Assembly: GCF_000004075.3 (NCBI RefSeq)
Contig: NC_026658.2
Location: 5,766,001-5,830,000 of the forward strand
Reading direction: 5' to 3'
Origin: Cucumis sativus
Lineage: Eukaryota; Streptophyta; Magnoliopsida; Cucurbitales; Cucurbitaceae
Length of the DNA: 64,000 nucleotides
Shown here: in pieces, positions 58,150 through 64,000 of the stretch
Layout: each line of letters starts with the position of its first letter
Numbering within the stretch: position 1 is the first letter of the stretch
Notes under the pieces: generated by a model
What the model was told of the DNA's origin: nothing
Databases searched by the model: none
What the model saw: only the letters and a program-made list of their open reading frames with translations
Translations under genes and position numbers: made by a program

Positions 58150-59330
58150 AATTGCACTTGTTGTTAAGAAGTCATCAAAAGAGTTGGCTACGGTTCTCAC
58201 AAGATTTACAAAGAAATGAACATTGTATTGATTTCAATATCTAACTATAAGAGATCGGATCAGTAACTTTTGTTTCATATGGTAAATGAACGACAAGGTG
58301 TATCATTATGTCGAAGAAGGCAGGTGTTCTTTTCAATTTGCAAAGAACGATTATGATATCTTATTGCAATCCATCCAAATCACTTATTCTTATTATTCTT
58401 GCACACATATCATGAAAAAAACTACACAAATAATAACAGTAGTGTGCACATTTTTCAGTAAATATGTTCGAACACCAATGGGGAGAAGTCAATGTAGCAA
58501 AACATGACAGTCATGTATTTTAAGACCTGATAGTTTTCCCTGTCTTTCATTCACACATCGTGAAATTTTATAAACGAATCCATAAAAAAATTTAACTGAT
58601 TTCAGGTACTTGCAAAACGCAACTCACTCGTTGCTAGTCAAACGTAACTTGCATGTGGCTTCACCAATCTGTTATCGACTTCTATTATATGTAAACTATT
58701 TCCTATTTTCAAATCTTGTAGGTCCAACCGAGCATTCGTGGTATCTTTCATTTTTTCTTCAATATTCTACAATGTACCAACCAAGTTGTCACAAACATTC
58801 TTTTCAATATACATTAAATCAAGTTTATGATGTAATAGTCTTCTCGACCAATAAGAAAGTTTGAAAAATATACTTTTGTTAGTCCAATTGTGAGCTCTCT
58901 TTCTTTTTCTATCTTTTAATGAAGGATGTTTACTGAAAACTAGAAACTCCAACGAATCTAGTTCTAAGATTTCATGTCCATTCATTACCACTGGAAGAGT
59001 CATATGCTCTACCTTTTCATCGTGTAGGTTACTTCTATGCCAAACGTGGTTATCTAGAATATAACATCGATGTTCCATGAAAGATAATTTTTCTCTTATC
59101 TCGAATGACGATATATCTCTTATGCATATGGTATGTGCATGATGCCCTTTCATACTACACTTGGATAAGTTATCATACGTTGAAAAGTCATTAATTGTCC
59201 ACAACAAGATTGCATACAACTAAAGGAACTTACCAATAAGAGAATCATGTATACGCACACCAAAAGTTGATAACTACTTCCATTCCTCAATCAATAGTTG
59301 AAATTACGTTCAAGGGTTATTTTTTTCCTA
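58150..59330 (-). pseudogene. CACTA (En/Spm) transposase remnant, TNP2-like
   Basis: Read on the minus strand: a piece like LLIEEWK..FGVRIHDS, then LLWTINDFSTYDNLSKCSMKG (59219 onward), LSFMEHRCYIL, NKSIFFKLSYWSRRLLHHKL and DLMYIEKNVCDNLVGTL. After frame breaks come SRCVNERQGKLSGLK..HDCHV (about 58560-58500), then ISDLDGLQ, VLCKLKR, TPAFFDIMIHLVVHLPYET (about 58330-58250). This is the order of the transposase_21/TNP2 family. Several stops and shifts show it is inactive. Terminal CACTA ends were not found. Confidence 0.8.
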
Positions 59331-59714
59331 AGTTTCTAATACGACCATACTTTGGTGCAGATAAGAATGAAAATTTGTAAAATTTTACATTCAAAATTGA
59401 AGTTCATTTGAATTAAAATTTACGAAACTAAGCATGATCTTGATGTCCCTCTACAACATCCCTGCCCTGTCGTCATGTTTTCCTCAAACACGTATTTGAT
59501 ATGTATCTGCAACATTGAGTCATCTTGTCTATTGAATAATATGTTCTACATTGACCAAGGTTTAATCACACATTAAACTCAAATCTTATAAATCATGTTC
59601 AACTAAGTAATTGTGTACGTCTTGAACAAAAGTATTATGAATCATTGCAAATAATGCAACTAAATAACGTGCATGCTATAAAATTAGAAACAAATCAATA
59701 TTAAAAAAAATTAC
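59331..59714. other. Intergenic DNA between two transposon remnants
   Basis: AT-rich sequence with no recognised domain on either strand; possibly part of one of the flanking elements. Confidence 0.4.
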
Positions 59715-62340
59715 ATGCAATAATAGTAAGCATCATCAGGTGTGATAAGTCGTCTTGTAATGGACTTGTACCAGGAAAAATAGTCATTTCATACACTTGG
59801 CTTGTGTGTTGCTTCTCCTTGTGCACAACGATCATGACGTGTATGCTAACTCATGATATAATCCTCATAAGTTTTACTCCAATCTTGATTATGTTTACCT
59901 CTTAAATTAATTTGTGCAGTGTCGGGTTTGTAAAGCACAATGATGGTTGGATTGGTAGTATATCGAATTGTCGCAACACATAATCTGGTAAATGCCTATG
60001 ATATGGAAGCATATCATAGGACCCACATAAATCTAGACCTCTTAACCATTATGAAATCGATCGTCATATAGTAATGCATAATATCGGGTGTGTACGGTGT
60101 TCAACTAATCTGTTAAAAAAACAAACATAAGTAGACAACATTCGTATAATACTTTACTACCTGAGTGTGCATCAGTTGGTTAAATATTCGCCGATACGTC
60201 AACAATATATTTACTGATTGTTATGATGTATGTAGGACAACACTCCATCTATTGTTGGAAAAAAATTGATAATAAGTTGTAAATAGTGCAAATTTTATTA
60301 AAATAATAATATATAAATAAAACAATACATGAAACTTAGTGGTCAAGCAACTGAAGCTTGTAATGCAACTTGTGGTGCTACAATAGGAAATCTGTCATAT
60401 GTCCATACTTGTAATAACATTAGTGGTGTCACACCCCGTCCCACAAGTACCTTAACGCGTTGTGTTATGCGGTATGACTTTAAGCATTCCTAAAGCGCTT
60501 AAATGTCAAAAAGCTCTGCTTCAGTCCTTAAATTGAACGTTTGATGACTTAGCTTCACAACATAATTCCTTAACTTAATGCGACAAACCTAATTCTTGAA
60601 TACTTTCAACTTACTACGCAATAGAGAACCAAAACACAGCGGAAGGTACTAGAAACTTAAACTTTTATTAGTTTAAACCATGCATATTACATACATCATT
60701 ACAAACAAGTTCTAGGTATAAACAATAACAAATTGAGCTAAACACCTTGCAAGCCTCCTTGCCTAGCTTCCTTTTACTTCTTTTCTCACACTTGGCCTTA
60801 ACGCCTGATCAGCTGGAAGGGAGAACTTTAAGACATAAGTCAATAGACTTAGTGAGGTTTTAAGAAAACTTTTATGGAAATACTTTTCATAGCATAACTT
60901 GTAATTCAAAACGGCTCATCGCCTCATTTCATAACACATCAATTCGCATATCACTCATTAGTCTTACTGTCCTTCCACTGAGAAATTTGAAACCATTCCC
61001 TACGCTAAGACTCATCACCTCACGTTTAGACTACTGTGAATAGCATCGAGAATATCCTGGTCTCTTCCTTGTTGCTCAGGCCGAAGCACAATACATATCT
61101 TTTATGCATTGTCCTGCCTAATTTCATCATGCAGTCATTTTTTACATTGCTACTTTTACTTCTTCATGTGCACATAACAATTAGCTCATTGATAGGAAAC
61201 ATACTGATGGTTTGAACACAATTTCATATTCATTTGAAACACATAAACATAATTTAAACTTGAATTCAAAATCTCTTTGAAAACATTCTTACCATTTCAA
61301 ATTAGTAAGATCTTAAAAGAAAGCTTTTAACATTTAAAGCACATAAAGAAAATCACTCACTGAACTTGATTGCTTAAAATCAGAATGCTCGTATACTTCT
61401 TTTTCTCACGTAATCCTTTCACCACAATAACTTAACTGAGTTTTTCTTCTTCAAATTTCTAGAGTAATTTCCACTTAAATAATTTGACATCTTTCTCTAT
61501 TTATACTAATCTCAATGGATTAGTCATCTTCACACTCTTAATAGCTTGTCAGTTTCTGCTCTTAGTGGAGTGCACATGTAGTCTAAATCCTTCTCATGTA
61601 CATGCTTAAACTTAAACTTGATACATAACCCACTAATTAAGAACCAATAGGAAATTTCCTAGAGAATTGATATACTTCATTACATAGCTTAAGTTCTCTG
61701 CCTTGCTTACAACCCTCCTCTTTTTTCTGGCAAAGAACTTCATAAGTAGCTTCAATTTGTAATAAAACTCATTCCACCTTCTATGGTTTTCCCACCTTCT
61801 CTTTATCTTGCATCAAACTCCAAAAGCTTGCTTCCTATTGCTTAGTTCTATTCAAAGTGCCTTCTTCAAATACTTAATCAAACTTTAGTCCTCCTAATTT
61901 GGGTACATGTCTCACAAGTAGTCCAACTATTTATAAGGATTGTGCATTACTGCCTTGACACAATTTCCTATAAAGTCATGTAAGGCATGCAACACCCTAA
62001 GAGTAGTCAAAATCGCTTAAAAGCGAAAAAAAAAAAAAAACATATAGTGTATCTGGGTATTTGACTTGTGGCAAACAAAAGCCTCAAATGGGTTGCATAA
62101 TGTACGCACGAGCATATCTCTGAACACTCACAACGTTTGGTAGAATTTTTGTGAACTGTTCAACAAACCATGGAAGACTCGACCTTTGATCTTTCATGTC
62201 AAACGATAGAACTCTTAAGAAACCTTAACACACTTGTTTCCAGTTATTCATTAACGATTTCGCAACAGGCTTTCCATCTACCAATTACCCCAACTGGATC
62301 GCAACGTCATACAATGTGATGGTGCATTAGAATCATCTTT
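59715..62340 (-). pseudogene. Plant mobile domain (PMD) gene remnant, split by an insertion
   Basis: Minus-strand sequence before the insertion (62330-62042) reads ITLYDVAIQLG.LVDGKPV, NWKQVC, SSLPWFVEQFTKI, VQRYARAYIMQPI, KSNTQIHYMF. After it (60426-59715) come PLMLLQVWTYDRFPIVAPQ, YTPDIMHYY, HLPDYVLRQF and YFSWYKSITRRLITPDDAYY. These are consecutive blocks of the aminotransferase-like plant mobile domain (PF10536 type), found in MAIN-like proteins and in some MULE and gypsy elements. Roughly 40 residues are missing at the break. Stops and frameshifts make it a pseudogene. Whether it came from a host gene or a transposon passenger cannot be told here. Confidence 0.75.
60427..61994 (-). mobile_element. 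LTR-like insertion within the PMD remnant
   Basis: Homology to the plant mobile domain stops exactly at 60426/60427, where TGTCACACCCC begins. Read on the minus strand, the block runs from TGTTGCATGCC (61994) to GGGGTGTGACA (60427), TG..CA ends about 1.57 kb apart. It has a promoter-like TATAAATA (61498-61505) sharing a longer block with the solo LTR at 26538-27981. No clear target duplication was seen, and an A run at 62025-62040 leaves the far boundary uncertain. Confidence 0.5.
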
Positions 62341-63640
62341 GGTCTCATGAAATTAGAATTAAGTTATGATTGATCTCGTGTTAACTCTGATACAAACATG
62401 AGTTTTCCCTTTCAAGCCTAGTAATCTCAAATATTTCATGGCTATTACGCATACTTCCACGTAACCTCCAGTTACAACCATCTTTCCAATGTTTGCACCT
62501 AACATACCAAATATTTTGGTTTGATTCTACTACAATAATTTCATAGTGTTATGTGAGACAATACTTTTAAAAGACCAAGTGAAGATCAATTTTATAGTCA
62601 AATTAACATTCTCTTTTGAATTAAACAAGAATTGTCTACTAAGACACATTCCTATCTCCCAATGTGGATCCTTGTTCACAAACATAATCAACAGTGTCTC
62701 AATCTATTTGGGTAAATATGTAAGATGCTATCATTTCATTCTCATCCTCTATATTTTATTCATTTTCAGTGTTAAATATCAAAACCACAATTTATTTCAA
62801 CAATATTATAATCAAAACAAACCTTACTTGACTAATAAGCCAAAACCCTAAATTTAAACAATCTAAAGTTTCATTTCAAAATATGAACACACTTGTAAGT
62901 TTAAAAATGAAGTGTTTGCAAAAATATATATAAAAAATGATAATAGGATCCATGTCACTACATTTTCTAAATTGCAGAAATAACAAATTTAAAAAGGGAT
63001 AACTCTTTTGATACCTCTCTAATATTTCTAATTACTTGATATATTTGTCATATTTGTAATATGAAAAAAAGAGGTACTATTAGCTAATATTTGTCATCTG
63101 TTTTTTTTTCTAAAAATTTACATATCAATACATACTTTATGCAATGTCTATTTTATAAAACAAAAATGCAAAACCATAAAATTAAATAATTACACAATAT
63201 AATACTATGAATTTAAGCCCTAAAATATACATGAAGGCTTAAAATCAAACAATTACATCTATAGGATATATACAAAATCACATTGTTAACCTAGTCTAGG
63301 TGGATCAGGTACACAATCTCACTACCTAATTACTTTAACAATAATGTTTTACGAAATAACATTATGAAAACAAATTAATTATGAATAGAAAATACATAAT
63401 TAAAAAAATGAAATAATTTTACCTTGGCACTCTAATGAAGTCAGTAAAATGGTGGGACGGTAGCGACCTCAAAGAAGCAATGAAGCAATGGTGAGTAGAA
63501 GAAAGGAAACTGGCTAGTGAGAAGATAAAACAAAAGAAAGAAAGTAGAGTGATTCTATCGAAAGAGGAGGAGGATCTTTTAACACGACTTTAGCTACACT
63601 TTTTTTTATAATAACTTCTCTCCTACCCTATTTTTTTACC
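62341..63640. other. Intergenic AT-rich DNA
   Basis: No gene signal was found. The open frame at 62546-62851 is AT-driven and unrecognised. Confidence 0.5.
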
Positions 63641-63697
63641 ATATTTGTTACTTTAAAAAAAATCTAAAAATAATAAACTTTTCAAGACGAAGTGTAA

Positions 63698-63833
63698 GCC
63701 CATGGGCCCATAAAAGAGACATTGAGTTAAGACTCGGCCCAAATAAAAACATTGGGTATAGAATCAACTGCCCGCCATTCGTTCTATTTCTCTTCGTCTC
63801 CGTCATCGTTCCAAGCCTCGGATTAGGGTTTAG
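63698..63833 (+). promoter_or_regulatory. Site II and telo-box promoter of the UBA2-like gene
   Basis: The palindromic AGCCCATGGGCCCAT (63698-63711) contains overlapping site II elements (TGGGCC/GGCCCA). Another GGCCCA lies at 63737-63742. TTAGGGTTTAG, an inverted telo-box, lies at 63823-63833, followed by a pyrimidine-rich leader. Site II plus telo-box is the standard TCP-factor-driven design of plant genes for ribosomal, RNA-processing and cell-proliferation proteins. Confidence 0.7.
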
Positions 63834-63906
63834 CTTCACCCTCTTCTTCTTCCTCTACTTCTACTCTACACTTCCAGGGATCTCCCTTCTTCCTCTCCTA
63901 TAACCC

Positions 63907-64000
63907 ATGGACGTCACCAAGAAGCGGAGGATGGACGAAAACGGTGTCGACTCCTCCGAAAGTTCTTTTTCAAGAATTACTCCCGAAGACGCCCGCAAGA
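63907..64000 (+). CDS. UBA2: UBP1-associated protein 2 (UBA2)-like RNA-binding protein, N-terminus only
   Basis: The frame runs off the right edge after 31 codons. It opens with MDVTKKRRMDENG and ends SRITPEDARK, matching the start of the UBA2A/B/C family. In these proteins a Lys/Arg-rich leader and a PEDARK...F segment precede two RRM domains. Family members are nuclear RNA-binding proteins linked to mRNA stabilisation, ABA and wounding responses. The ATG follows a promoter with site II and telo-box elements and lies in CCCATGGA context. The RRMs are not visible, so the member (2A, 2B or 2C) is open; the leader looks most 2C-like. Confidence 0.65.
   Translation, partial: MDVTKKRRMDENGVDSSESSFSRITPEDARK

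Noticed and set aside
1-64000. Inserted chloroplast or mitochondrial DNA
   Set aside because: No stretch showed recognisable organellar genes, rRNA or tRNA clusters. The organelle-related genes here (MORF8, VTE6) are normal nuclear genes with introns and targeting peptides.

Overview
This is nuclear DNA of a flowering plant. It is AT-rich, its genes are split by GT..AG introns, promoters carry telo-boxes and site II motifs, and plant-only families are present (TBL/PMR5, MORF, LRR-malectin kinases, plant mobile domain). Protein and repeat details look most like a cucurbit (cucumber/melon/gourd type); that assignment is inferred from general resemblance, not from a search. I see no bacterial, organellar or viral segment.

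Layout. On the minus strand lie a complete Sec61 alpha translocon gene (2391-4922, probable leader exon to about 5865), a VTE6-type phytyl-phosphate kinase gene (10659-13421), and two TBL/PMR5-type putative wall-polysaccharide O-acetyltransferase genes (13957-15619 and 21267-24377), the last two separated by a decayed Ty3/gypsy element. A repeat-rich stretch with a probable solo LTR follows (24.4-31 kb). On the plus strand, a 24-exon LRR-malectin receptor kinase gene of subfamily VIII-2 (31009-44701) carries an unusual inverted Ty1/copia derivative in intron 11. After a copia integrase remnant comes the RNA-editing factor gene MORF8 (47261-49722) with a proline-rich minisatellite, followed directly by a broken tandem copy (50343-52127). 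On the minus strand at 53828-57658 is a nuclear gene for a protein with two NUMOD3-like segments. The last 6 kb hold minus-strand fossils of a CACTA transposase and of a plant-mobile-domain gene split by an LTR-like insertion. The window ends 94 bases into a UBA2-type RNA-binding protein gene behind a strong housekeeping-type promoter.

The genes do not form one pathway. They are a normal neighbourhood of housekeeping genes (ER translocation, tocopherol salvage, organelle RNA editing, RNA binding) plus a wall-modification pair and a surface receptor kinase. Intervals between genes are mainly transposable-element debris. I found no convincing new multi-gene system. The points most worth a second look are the fold-back copia composite, the MORF8 duplication and repeat expansion, the NUMOD3 gene with a possible cassette exon, and the LTR-split mobile-domain gene. 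Exon junctions were placed by eye from splice signals, reading phase and family resemblance; no alignment was run.
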